Assembly: GCA_035318505.1 (NCBI GenBank)
Contig: DATHEQ010000089.1
Location: 3,660-67,659, forward strand
Origin: DASWDH01 sp035318505
Lineage (GTDB): Bacteria; Myxococcota_A; Polyangia; Polyangiales; Polyangiaceae
Length of the DNA stretch: 64,000 nt
Direction: 5' to 3'
Shown: positions 7,925 through 16,391 of the stretch, in pieces
Layout of the letters: each line of letters starts with the position of its first letter
Position numbering within the stretch: the stretch's first letter is position 1
The notes under the pieces: model-generated
What the model was told of the DNA's origin: nothing
Seen by the model: only the letters and a program-made list of their open reading frames with translations
Database searches by the model: none
Made by a program: the position numbers and the translations under genes

Positions 7925-8982
7925 AAGAAGCGCTACACACACGCATTTGCGACCTGTTCGGCATCGAATATCCGATCATACAGACGGGGATGGGATGGGT
8001 GGCCGGGCCTCGGCTTACCGCTGCCACGAGCAATGCGGGGGGGCTCGGCATTCTGGCTTCCGCCACCATGACGCTCGAAGAGATCAAGAGTGCCGTGCGG
8101 AAGGTGCAAGAACGCACCGACCAACCTTTCGGCGTCAATTTGCGCACCGATCAAGGCGACATCGACGAGCGCATCGACTTCTTGATTGCGGCCCGCGTCA
8201 AAGTGGCAAGCTTCGCTCAGGCGCCCGATCGCGAGATGATCAAGAAGCTGAAAGGAGCCGGCATCTTGACGATGCCGACCGTTGGCGCACGCCGGCACGC
8301 CGAAAAAGTCGCCGAGTGGGGCGTCGATGCCGTCATCGCGCAGGGGCACGAAGGCGGGGGGCACACCGGCGCCGTGCCGACCTCGCTCCTCTTGCCGCAA
8401 GTGGTGGGCGCGGTGGACATTCCCGTACTCGGCGCGGGCGGGTTTTTCGACGGGCGAGGTCTCGTCGCGGCGCTCGCTTATGGCGCCAGCGGTATCGCCA
8501 TGGGCACACGCTTCTTACTCACCAAGGAGAGTACCGTCCCCGACGCGGTCAAGAAGATCTATCTCGACACGCAAGTCACGGGCACGGTCGTCACCCGCAC
8601 CATCGACGGCCACCCGCAGCGGGTCATTCGCACCGCCTTCGTCGACGCGCTCGAGAAATCGAGTCGGCTCTTCGCGCTTTTACGTGCTGTGCGGCACGCC
8701 TGGGCTTTTCGCCGACTGACCGGCACGTCGATTTTCGCCCTCCTCAAGGAAGGTTGGGCCATGAAGAAGAAGCAAGAGCTCACGCTCGCTCAAATGGCCA
8801 TGGCCGCCAACGCACCGATGCTGACACGCGCCTCGATGGTCGAGGGGAGGCCAGAGGTCGGCATCCTTCCCACTGGCCAAAACGTGGGCCTCATCGACGA
8901 GCTCCCGTCCGTCGCCGAGCTCGTCGATCGCATCATGGGCGAAGCCGACGCGGTGCTCGGCCGCCTCGGCGTCACTTCTTGA
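7921..8982 (+). CDS. ipdC: FMN-dependent reductase of the nitronate monooxygenase family, IpdC-like
   Basis: TIM-barrel flavoprotein of 353 residues in the 2-nitropropane dioxygenase/nitronate monooxygenase superfamily. FMN-binding hallmarks are IEYPIIQTGMGWVAGPRLTAATSNAGGLG at the N terminus, AQGHEGGGHTG near residue 140, and VLGAGGFFDGRGL with YGASGIAMGTRFL around 175-200. In the mycobacterial steroid locus the gene after ipdAB encodes IpdC, a flavin reductase acting on the opened ring product, and both position and family match here. It starts with GTG 7921, overlapping the ipdB stop by four bases. Without the context one would call it a generic nitronate monooxygenase. Confidence 0.8.
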   Translation: MKEALHTRICDLFGIEYPIIQTGMGWVAGPRLTAATSNAGGLGILASATMTLEEIKSAVRKVQERTDQPFGVNLRTDQGDIDERIDFLIAARVKVASFAQAPDREMIKKLKGAGILTMPTVGARRHAEKVAEWGVDAVIAQGHEGGGHTGAVPTSLLLPQVVGAVDIPVLGAGGFFDGRGLVAALAYGASGIAMGTRFLLTKESTVPDAVKKIYLDTQVTGTVVTRTIDGHPQRVIRTAFVDALEKSSRLFALLRAVRHAWAFRRLTGTSIFALLKEGWAMKKKQELTLAQMAMAANAPMLTRASMVEGRPEVGILPTGQNVGLIDELPSVAELVDRIMGEADAVLGRLGVTS

Positions 8983-9013
8983 AGGGTATCGTCTGACGAG
9001 AGAACGCTTCACC

Positions 9014-10177
9014 ATGGACCTCGACTACTCACCCAGCGAACAAGCCTTCCGCCGCGAAGCGCGCGCGTGGCTCCAGGCCAACGTACCGAAAAACCCACTC
9101 CCCTCCGGGGACACCGCGGAAGGGTTTGCCCTCCATCGGAAGTGGGAGAAGAAACTCTACGACGCTCGTTGGGCAGTCGTCTCTTGGCCGGAGAGGTACG
9201 GTGGCCGTGAAGCCACGTTGATGGAGTGGCTGATCTTCGAGGAAGAGTACTACCGCGCGGGCGGCCCGCAGCGCATCGCGCAAAACGGAATCTTCCTTCT
9301 CGCGCCGACGCTCTTCGAATTCGGTACCGACGAGCAGAAGGATCGCATTTTGCCGCGCATGGCGTCGGGCGAGGACCTGTGGGCGCAAGGGTGGTCCGAG
9401 CCCAATGCGGGCAGCGATCTCGCCGGTATCAAGAGCACCGCGACCCGCGACGATGCGCGCGGCGGCTTTCGCCTCAACGGGCAGAAGACGTGGTGCACGC
9501 GCGGCGCGTTTTGCGACTTCATGTTTGGCCTTTTTCGCAGCGACCCCGCCGCGGAACGGCACCGCGGAATGACGTATTTTCTCGTGTCCCTCAGCGCACC
9601 GGGAATCACGGTGCGCCCGGTGGGCCGCCTCGACGGAGATGCGGGATTCGCTGAAGTCTTTTTGGAGGACGTCTTCGTCCCCGACCGCGACGTGCTCGGC
9701 GCGGTGCACGACGGATGGAACGTGGCGATGGCGACGACCAGCTCGGAGCGCGGTCTCACCCTGCGTAGCCCGGGCCGATTTTTGGCGGCGGCGGCCCGCT
9801 TGGTCGAGCTCTATTGCCAAGCGAAAGACCACGCCGACCCTGTTTTGCGCGATCACGTGGTCAAAGCGTGGATGGATGCCGAGGCGTACCAGCTTTATAC
9901 GTTGCAAACCGTGACCCGCGTCATGGAGGGCGGCGCGATCGGCGCCGAGTCGAGCATCAACAAGATCTTCTGGTCGGAGATGGACGTCCGCACCCACGAG
10001 ACCGCGCTGGCACTGCTCGGCGAGAGGGCCGAGCTCGACGGGGGAACGTCAGCCGAGGCGGGAGGCGCGTGGATGAAGGGGTACCAATTTGCGCTGGCCG
10101 GCCCGATCTATGCCGGCACCAACGAGATCCAACGCAACGTCATCGCCGAGCGCGTGCTCGGCTTGCCGCGCAGATAG
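9014..10177 (+). CDS. Acyl-CoA dehydrogenase, first subunit of a FadE pair
   Basis: FAD-dependent acyl-CoA dehydrogenase, 387 residues, full length. The middle domain has the flavin signature AQGWSEPNAGSDLAGIKSTA (about 126-145) and LNGQKTWCT; the C-terminal helical domain ends in GPIYAGTNEIQRNVIAERVLGLP. In MCAD-type enzymes the base is the Glu of Y-E-G-T; here that position is Ala (IYAGT), as happens in steroid-type FadE proteins that carry the base elsewhere or in a partner subunit. The next gene encodes a shorter FadE-like protein 10 bases downstream, so an alpha2-beta2 heterotetramer like those of steroid-degrading actinobacteria is likely. The substrate is inferred to be a ring C/D-derived CoA ester. 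Confidence 0.85.
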   Translation: MDLDYSPSEQAFRREARAWLQANVPKNPLPSGDTAEGFALHRKWEKKLYDARWAVVSWPERYGGREATLMEWLIFEEEYYRAGGPQRIAQNGIFLLAPTLFEFGTDEQKDRILPRMASGEDLWAQGWSEPNAGSDLAGIKSTATRDDARGGFRLNGQKTWCTRGAFCDFMFGLFRSDPAAERHRGMTYFLVSLSAPGITVRPVGRLDGDAGFAEVFLEDVFVPDRDVLGAVHDGWNVAMATTSSERGLTLRSPGRFLAAAARLVELYCQAKDHADPVLRDHVVKAWMDAEAYQLYTLQTVTRVMEGGAIGAESSINKIFWSEMDVRTHETALALLGERAELDGGTSAEAGGAWMKGYQFALAGPIYAGTNEIQRNVIAERVLGLPRR

Positions 10178-10187
10178 GAGACCTCGC

Positions 10188-11210
10188 GTGCGTTTCGCCT
10201 TCAGCGACGACCAGAAGCTCTTTCGAGACACGGTGCGTGCGCTCCTCGAAAAGGAGTGCACGGCGGACGTCGTGCGCCGAGCCTGGGCGGCGGACACCGA
10301 TGGGCGCTCGCCTGCGCTGTGGAACCATTTGGCCGAGCTCGGCGTGGTGGGGCTCGCCGTCCCCGAGGCGCATGGCGGTCTCGGGCTTTCCGAGATCGAC
10401 TTCGTCTTGTTGCTCGAAGAGAGCGGACGCGCGGCCCTGGCGGAACCGATCGTGGAGACGGGCGTGGTGGGCGCGCCGCTCATTGCGGAAAGTGCGAACG
10501 ACGAGCTCTGCGCCGCCTGGCTCCCTCGCGTCGCGGCGGGACAAGCGCGGCTCGCAGTGGGGCTCGAGCACGCCACATTCGTGACCGATGCCCATATGGC
10601 CGATCTGCTCTTGCTCCAGCACGGGGACGAGCTGCATGCCTTACCGCGCGAAGGCGTGAAGCTCGCGGCCGAAGATTCGGTCGACGGTGCGCGCCGCCTT
10701 TTCCGCGTCGCGTGGTCTCCTTCACCGGCCACGCGCGTGGCCGCCGGCCCTGCCGCACGCGCCGCGCTCGGGCGGGCGTTCGATCGCGGTGCGCTCGGCG
10801 TATCGGCCATGCTCCTCGGCTTGGCGCGCCATCTCATCGACACGACGGTCGAGTACGTCAAAGTTCGTAAACAGTTCGGTAGCGCGATCGGGAGCTTCCA
10901 AGCGGTCAAGCACCATCTCGCGGACGCGCTGGTGAAGCTGGAGTTCGCGCGACCGGTGGTTTATCGCGCGGCCTATTCGATGTCGCGCGCTCCGGAGGCG
11001 GGCCCCCTGCACGTCTCCATGGCCAAGGCGTATGCGTCGGATGCCGCGCTCTTGGCGGCGCGCGCTGCGCTGCAATGTCACGGCGCGATCGGCTATTCGT
11101 ACGAGCATGATTTGCACCTATGGATGAAGCGCGTTTGGGCCCTTGCCGCGGCGTGGGGCGACGCATCGTGGCACCGCGCGCGTGTCGGCAATCTCGTGCT
11201 CGGGTCATGA
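10188..11210 (+). CDS. Acyl-CoA dehydrogenase, second subunit of the FadE pair
   Basis: Shorter acyl-CoA dehydrogenase-like protein, 340 residues, starting at GTG 10188 after a GGAG ribosome site; the frame stays open further upstream, but that part lies inside the preceding gene. N-terminal (FSDDQKLFRDTVRALLEKECT), middle and C-terminal helical domains (TVEYVKVRKQFGSAIGSFQAVKHHLAD; QCHGAIGYSYEHDLHLWMKR) are recognisable. The C-terminal EHDLHL segment is typical of FadE29/FadE33-like partner subunits in steroid catabolism. It forms a pair with the preceding gene, and its stop overlaps the start of the GH5 gene (ATGA). Whether it carries the active site or only binds FAD cannot be settled here. 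Confidence 0.83.
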   Translation: MRFAFSDDQKLFRDTVRALLEKECTADVVRRAWAADTDGRSPALWNHLAELGVVGLAVPEAHGGLGLSEIDFVLLLEESGRAALAEPIVETGVVGAPLIAESANDELCAAWLPRVAAGQARLAVGLEHATFVTDAHMADLLLLQHGDELHALPREGVKLAAEDSVDGARRLFRVAWSPSPATRVAAGPAARAALGRAFDRGALGVSAMLLGLARHLIDTTVEYVKVRKQFGSAIGSFQAVKHHLADALVKLEFARPVVYRAAYSMSRAPEAGPLHVSMAKAYASDAALLAARAALQCHGAIGYSYEHDLHLWMKRVWALAAAWGDASWHRARVGNLVLGS

Positions 11211-12958
11211 ACGTGCGGCGCTCTTCCCCCCTTTGCCTCGCCCACCTGCCGGTCGCGGTTTTCATTGCCATCGCGGCGACCACGGGTTGCGCCGAAGATT
11301 CCATCGTACCGGGCGGGTCGCAGCCGATGGACGGAGGGAGCCGCGACGCCAGTTCCGCGGACGGCGGGGCCAGCGACGTCGTCACTGGTTTTGACGTCGG
11401 CAGGGACATCCCGACCTTGGATGCCGCCGGAACCGATGTTTTCGATGCGCCGGGCGTCGACGTGGACGCCGCCGATGTATCGCTCGACATGCCGACCGAC
11501 AGCGACGTTTCCATGGACGCGCCCGCGCGTGACGGGTCCGCCGTTCCCGATGCTGGAGGAGCGCTCGACGTGCAACAGGACCCTATGGACCCGCCGCTCG
11601 ACCCGCCGAAGCTCACGACGCACCGCCTGACGACGCGCGGCGACGTCCTCATCGACGAGCTGGGACGCGCCGTGATTCTGCGCGGCGTGAACGTGGGCGG
11701 GCGTAGCAAAATGCCTCCCTTTCTTCCCTTTGAATTCGCAGATGCCGGAGAGATTCCCGCCCAAGCCGACAAGCTCATGTCCTCTGTGCGCGCGCTCGGC
11801 TCCAATGCCGTTCGTTTGACGTTCTCGTGGGAGGCACTGGAAGGGGTGCGCGGCACGTTCGATGCGGAGTACCTGCGCCGTTACGGCCTGCTTCTCGACG
11901 CCGCGCAAAAAGCCGATCTCCACGTCATCGTCGATGTCCACCAAGACGTCTTTCACGCCGCCTTCTGCGGCGATGGTTTCCCCGAATGGGCGCTGGGGGA
12001 CATCGTTCACGGGGCGCCGCACTACGACTGCGTATTCCCCTTTTGGTCGCTGCCTTACTTCGATGCGGCCAGCACCGTAAGCCAAGCCTTCGATCGTTTT
12101 TGGACCAACAAAGACGGCCTTTTCGATGCCTTCGAGGCCATGTGGCGACACGTCGCTCGTGAGATCGGGCGCCATCCCGCCGTGGCAGCGTTCGAAATCA
12201 TCAACGAACCGGGAGCCGGCTCGACGGCCCTCGACGTCATGGGGCACACGATACTTCCCCCGCTGTACGATCGCATCGCGGCGGCTATCGAGGTGGAAGC
12301 GGGGGCGGCCGCCATCGTATGCGACGAGCCAGTATCGTCGACGGCCGACATCCAATACCTGGCCCGACCTAGCCACGCGCGCTTCGTGTATGGACCGCAT
12401 TACTACGACGGTGCAACCACGCTGGGGATCGGCCCCCTTGACGCCAATCGCATTCGCACCGCCGTCACCGCTCTCCTCGCGCGCACCGGGGGATGGAATG
12501 CTCCGACCATCGTCGGTGAATTCGGCGCCCCCAACTCGGTGACGTTCAAAGGCGACTACCTGGCCGCCATCTTCGACGCGCTCGACACCGGCCGTGCGTC
12601 GGGGCTTCTTTGGGACGTCGCTCTGTCGAACCAAAAATGGAACAGCGAAGACTTCGGACCGCTGCTCGCAGACGGCACCGAAACAGCCTGGGCTGGCATC
12701 CTCGATCGCCCTGCGCCCCGCGCCATCGATGGGACCATCACGTCATTCGCGTGGGACACCGCGGCCAAGCAATTCAGCCTCGCGGTGAGCAGCGCGGGCG
12801 ATGCAGTCTCGCAGATCTATCTTCCCGTCCGTCACCTCGGCATGAGCCCGGACATCGCCGTGACCGGCGCCCGTTTTCGCTGGCTACCCGCGTCGGGCCA
12901 GCTGCTCGTGGCCGCTCCGCGCGGCGCATCCTGGACGGTACTCGTTAAGGCGAGGTAA
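11207..12958 (+). CDS. GH5 glycosidase lipoprotein, endoglycoceramidase / steryl-glucosidase-like
   Basis: Exported lipoprotein of 583 residues. The signal peptide ends in ATTGC with Cys28 as the lipid anchor, followed by about 115 residues of Asp/Ala/Gly-rich linker. The GH5 barrel starts near 145 (ILRGVNVGG). The acid/base is Glu334 (IINEPG) and the nucleophile Glu438 (VGEFGAP). A C-terminal beta-sandwich from about 510 ends in WTVLVKAR, as in endoglycoceramidases. This GH5 branch cleaves glycolipids, and fungal relatives hydrolyse steryl glucosides. The start ATG overlaps the fadE stop, tying expression to the steroid-type operon, so release of a sterol or lipid aglycone outside the cell for import is an attractive inference. 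Endoglycoceramidase activity on sphingolipids is the main alternative. Confidence 0.8.
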   Translation: MNVRRSSPLCLAHLPVAVFIAIAATTGCAEDSIVPGGSQPMDGGSRDASSADGGASDVVTGFDVGRDIPTLDAAGTDVFDAPGVDVDAADVSLDMPTDSDVSMDAPARDGSAVPDAGGALDVQQDPMDPPLDPPKLTTHRLTTRGDVLIDELGRAVILRGVNVGGRSKMPPFLPFEFADAGEIPAQADKLMSSVRALGSNAVRLTFSWEALEGVRGTFDAEYLRRYGLLLDAAQKADLHVIVDVHQDVFHAAFCGDGFPEWALGDIVHGAPHYDCVFPFWSLPYFDAASTVSQAFDRFWTNKDGLFDAFEAMWRHVAREIGRHPAVAAFEIINEPGAGSTALDVMGHTILPPLYDRIAAAIEVEAGAAAIVCDEPVSSTADIQYLARPSHARFVYGPHYYDGATTLGIGPLDANRIRTAVTALLARTGGWNAPTIVGEFGAPNSVTFKGDYLAAIFDALDTGRASGLLWDVALSNQKWNSEDFGPLLADGTETAWAGILDRPAPRAIDGTITSFAWDTAAKQFSLAVSSAGDAVSQIYLPVRHLGMSPDIAVTGARFRWLPASGQLLVAAPRGASWTVLVKAR

Positions 12959-12984
12959 GGGCGGTGCGTCCCGGTTTGCGGAAA

Positions 12985-13166
12985 GAGAATTTTACAGGGA
13001 GGCGGGGAGGCGGGGAGAGAGAGGAAAGATCTTGGGTGGGAGCGGCGGATCGCTCATTGCGGCGTCGCGCTGCGCCGTCCGCGCCGCACCGTGCTGTGCC
13101 GTGTTCGCGGGTGCATCGATAGGCAAGTGGAATGAACAAAATCTCCCCGCCTCCCTGTGAATTCTC
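12985..13166. repeat. 182-bp element with 24-25 bp terminal inverted repeats
   Basis: The arms at 12985-13009 and 13143-13166 are inverted copies of GAGAATT(TT/C)ACAGGGAGGCGGGGAG. They differ by one substitution and one insertion and enclose 133 bases with no evident gene. The left arm runs into a second copy of the GGCGGGGAG unit. The element fills most of the 236-base gap between the convergent GH5 and DUF1552 genes. It could be a miniature inverted-repeat element, a pair of REP-like repeats, or a long stem acting as a two-way terminator. No clear target-site duplication was found. Confidence 0.6.
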
Positions 13167-13194
13167 TTCATCGCTCAAGCGACGAAGATCGCAG

Positions 13195-14604
13195 CTAGAC
13201 GAGCATCTGACTGACGAGGCCCTTTTCCAGCGAGGGGTCGCCGAAGTCGTCGAGCGGCGCGCCGGCGGCATTCTTGCAGCCGACCGCGGCTCCAATCGTG
13301 TTCAAAAACTTGTTGTTGGTGACGTACTTGTTGCTGGCGACCGCCGCTGCCTCGACGTATTGGCCCGTCTTGAGGTAGCCGCCCGCGCTCCCGGCGCACA
13401 CGTACGGGAGATTGTTGCTGCCGTGCGGAGGTCCGGTGGAAAGGTCGTTGAGCCAGATGGCGACGCCCTGGTCGAGAAGCGACCCCGTCGGCGTCGTGTA
13501 CATCGTCAGCTTCTCCAGCAGGTACTTGAAGAAACCGGCAAACTTCATGTCGATGGCGTGATGCTTCATGTCGGCGTTGGGAATCGGATCGCCGCTCGAA
13601 CCGTCGCTGGCGATGCGATGCGAGATGAAATGAAACCGCTCTTGCGTGACGCCGTCGATGACGTACTGCGTCTGGTCGTTGCCATTGCCGATTTGCAGCG
13701 TGGCCGCGTGCGTCTTCCCACACGAAATGGCCAGGGCAATGATATCGAGCTGCATCTTGACGATGGTCTCGATCATGGGGCCGTCGTCGACCTGCGCCGG
13801 GGGGACGGCGACGATCTCGTCGTAACGGGCCTTGGGCAGCTGGCACTGCATCTGCACTTCGAGGTCGCGAATGGCGTCGAAATGCAGCTTGAGGCGGTCT
13901 TTGTCGCTACTCGACAGCTGCGGCTTGCTCATGAGCGACTGCATCTCGACGCGCACCAGGTCGTTGACGCTCTTTCGCTGCAGGGCAAGCTTGGTCAAGG
14001 CATCCGTATTCGCGTCAGGTACGCCGAAGAGACGGCGGTAGGCGTTGGCCGGGTTGCCTTCCGCGGTGCGCCGGTCCTTGGCCCCGCGATAGGAGAGGAT
14101 GTCGTCGAGATAGCCGGACTTGGGGCCGGCGTAGAGTGTAAGCGGCTCGCTGCCCGCGGGCTCGAGCTCGCGCACGATACGGTTGTCGATCGACTCGCCC
14201 ATCGCGAGCGCCTTGTTCGAATTGGGGCCGTCGGGCTTGGCCGCGGTCAGGCACTGGAGCCCGCCATCGGCATGGCCGCAACCACTGGTCGAGAAGTTGT
14301 ATTTGCAGCCCCTCACGAGGAGCAGCTTGTCGGCAAAATCGGCGAGCACGCTGACGGCGCGATCCGTTTCCGCCGCCATGCCGGCTTTGGTCAACGCGCC
14401 GAGGTTCGCCGGCCAAAAACGCTCGATCTCCGTGCCTTGCTTCTGGGCCACGCCGTTGCCTTCGCGCATGAAAATGGCGAAGCGCACTGGAGCTTGGGGA
14501 GACGCTTCGGCGTAACGGGGGCGCAGCCCTTCTAAAAGGGGCAACCCGACGAGTACGCCGCCGAGCCCGCGCAGGAAAAAGCGGCGATTGATGGAGACGA
14601 TCAC
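13195..14604 (-). CDS. DUF1552 secreted protein with Tat signal
   Basis: Predicted exported protein of 469 residues. The N terminus, SINRRFFLRGLGGVLVGLPLLEGL, has a twin-arginine motif followed by a hydrophobic stretch, so it is probably folded in the cytoplasm and exported by Tat. The body fits DUF1552 (PF07586), a family abundant in Planctomycetes and myxobacteria and often encoded next to DUF1587-1588-1592-1595-1585 proteins, as here: the start overlaps the stop of the upstream gene by four bases. The family resembles DUF1501/sulfatase-like proteins (FMREGNG; TIGAAVGCKN near the end), but no reaction has been established. The 3' end faces the GH5 operon across the inverted-repeat element. 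Confidence 0.85.
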   Translation of the reverse strand: MIVSINRRFFLRGLGGVLVGLPLLEGLRPRYAEASPQAPVRFAIFMREGNGVAQKQGTEIERFWPANLGALTKAGMAAETDRAVSVLADFADKLLLVRGCKYNFSTSGCGHADGGLQCLTAAKPDGPNSNKALAMGESIDNRIVRELEPAGSEPLTLYAGPKSGYLDDILSYRGAKDRRTAEGNPANAYRRLFGVPDANTDALTKLALQRKSVNDLVRVEMQSLMSKPQLSSSDKDRLKLHFDAIRDLEVQMQCQLPKARYDEIVAVPPAQVDDGPMIETIVKMQLDIIALAISCGKTHAATLQIGNGNDQTQYVIDGVTQERFHFISHRIASDGSSGDPIPNADMKHHAIDMKFAGFFKYLLEKLTMYTTPTGSLLDQGVAIWLNDLSTGPPHGSNNLPYVCAGSAGGYLKTGQYVEAAAVASNKYVTNNKFLNTIGAAVGCKNAAGAPLDDFGDPSLEKGLVSQMLV

Positions 14605-16391
14605 GGCGTGCCTCCCTCGGCCGCGCTGCGTGCGCGGAACGGAACGAGACCAGTCAAATTAACGAGCAGTTCACGCATGGGCATCCCGGTCTTGGACGTG
14701 GTGGCCAGCCGATCGACGGAGGCAGCCTCGAGGTCGACCGGGGCGCGTCCAAGCACGTACTCCATCCAGTTTTTGGCATAGCAGTCGTAAAATTGGCGAC
14801 TCTGGGAGATGAGCTTGGCGAGCTCGATCGCGCCGTCGTAGGTGACGGTCTTGCCATCGATGTTGAAGGTCGCCGTGGCGTCGATGGGGAGCGCGTTGTC
14901 GATGTCGCGCCAGGCGCCGATGGCGTCGTAGTGCTCGAAGGCGAAACCCACCGGGTTGATGATCGTGTTGTGGCAACCGGCGCCGCAGGCTTTGGTGTGC
15001 TCGTCGATGCGCTGGCGATTCGATTGCCCGGCCATCTCAGCGGGCAGCGGCGGAACCATGTCGGGCGGCGGTTTTACTTCGTTGCAGAGCAAGTTGAAGT
15101 TGACCGCGACGCCGCGGTGAATCGGGTCGGACTGCGTGAGCCCGCCATTGGTCGCCAGGAACCCAACCTGCGTGAGAATGCCGGCGCGCTTGCCGGGCTC
15201 GAGATCGACGCGGGTCATGGTGGTGCCGTATTTGGGCGCGAGGCCATAGAACGGCGCCGTCTGATCGTTCACGAACGTGAATGATGCCGTCAGCACCTCG
15301 CCGATACCGGCTCCTTGCTTGACGAGAAGCTGGTCGAGAAAAAGGCGCGCCTCGTTCTGCAAAACGGGCGCCAGCGCGGGCGTGAAATTGGGGAACCGCT
15401 TGGGATCTTTCAGCACCGAACCGAAGCTTGCGACCTTGAGAAGCTGCTCGTGGAACGTTCGGATCGTGCCTTCGGCGAGCGCATGGGTCGCCATGCGACC
15501 GGCCCACTTGGTCACGCCGTCCGCGTTATCCAGCTCGCGCGCGTCGGCCGCCGCCAAGAGCTCGTCGGACGGCATCGTATTCCACAAGGTGTACGACAGA
15601 CGCGTGGCTATCTCGTAGCTCGAGAGCCAGATGACATCGCCCTGTGCCTGCGTTGACGATTCGATGCGGTAGATGAAATGCGGCGATTGCAACATGGTCC
15701 GCACGACGATTTCGACGCCGCTCACCAAAGGGTCGCCGCCGAGCAGCGTCCCTCCCTGCTGGAAGATCTTGGCGTAGCTCGCCGTTTCGTCCGCCGTCAG
15801 AGGGCGGCGAAACGCGCGCTTGCCGAAAGCACTCACGAACGCTTGGGCCCGAGCCGGGTCCGCGCTGGGCAGCCCCGCCGGGAGGATGCGCGCCAATTTG
15901 ACCGGGTCGTGCGTGACGGTCGCTGCGAGCTGCTCGGCGACTTCTTGGTAATCGGCAAACAGCGCGGTCGTGACTTTGCGATCCCTGCTCGAGGTATCGA
16001 AGCGCGTGACAGGGTCGGGAGCGAAGTTGGCCGAAAGGCCGCTCGGTTGATCGAGACGCAACAGATCGCGCGTCGTGTTCTCCCATTGAACGTGCGTGAG
16101 GCGGGGATAACGCGTTGACCAACCCACGCTGTTCGGCAGAGCGGTTCCGCCTTGGCCGCCCGCTCCCCCCGCGCCTGCTGCGCCGCCCGCCGCGCCCGTG
16201 CCGCCCGGGCCGGTACCACTCGTGGCACCTGCGCCACTTCCCCTTCCGGTCGCGGTGTCCGCCTCGCCAATGGTGCCGCCGCTGCAGGCGATGGCCCCGG
16301 CCGAAAGTACCAGCACCAGTGCCGTCCAAGCGGGCGGTGCCAAGCGAGGACACGCATCCCATCGGACGGTCGAGAAGACGCGTCGGCGCAT
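14601..16391 (-). CDS. DUF1592 multi-domain lipoprotein with CxxCH haem motif
   Basis: Exported protein of 596 residues; the lipobox region SAGAIAC is followed by a Gly/Ala linker. The planctomycete-type module order is visible: DUF1587 (YPRLTHVQWENTTRDLL), DUF1595 (AFGKRAFRRPLTADE), DUF1592 (MLQSPHFIYRIES to RLSYTLWNTMPSDELL), DUF1588 (AGILTQVGFLATNGG...RGVAVNFNLLC) and DUF1585 (YDGAIELAKLISQSRQFYDCYAKNW). A C-x-x-C-H motif (CGAGCH) before NPVGFAFEHYDAIG would bind c-type haem. I chose ATG 16391, with an AAGG ribosome site; ATG 16412 is possible. It is co-translated with the DUF1552 gene. The pair is thought to act in redox or polymer breakdown outside the cytoplasm, but this is unproven. 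Confidence 0.85.
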   Translation of the reverse strand: MRRRVFSTVRWDACPRLAPPAWTALVLVLSAGAIACSGGTIGEADTATGRGSGAGATSGTGPGGTGAAGGAAGAGGAGGQGGTALPNSVGWSTRYPRLTHVQWENTTRDLLRLDQPSGLSANFAPDPVTRFDTSSRDRKVTTALFADYQEVAEQLAATVTHDPVKLARILPAGLPSADPARAQAFVSAFGKRAFRRPLTADETASYAKIFQQGGTLLGGDPLVSGVEIVVRTMLQSPHFIYRIESSTQAQGDVIWLSSYEIATRLSYTLWNTMPSDELLAAADARELDNADGVTKWAGRMATHALAEGTIRTFHEQLLKVASFGSVLKDPKRFPNFTPALAPVLQNEARLFLDQLLVKQGAGIGEVLTASFTFVNDQTAPFYGLAPKYGTTMTRVDLEPGKRAGILTQVGFLATNGGLTQSDPIHRGVAVNFNLLCNEVKPPPDMVPPLPAEMAGQSNRQRIDEHTKACGAGCHNTIINPVGFAFEHYDAIGAWRDIDNALPIDATATFNIDGKTVTYDGAIELAKLISQSRQFYDCYAKNWMEYVLGRAPVDLEAASVDRLATTSKTGMPMRELLVNLTGLVPFRARSAAEGGTP

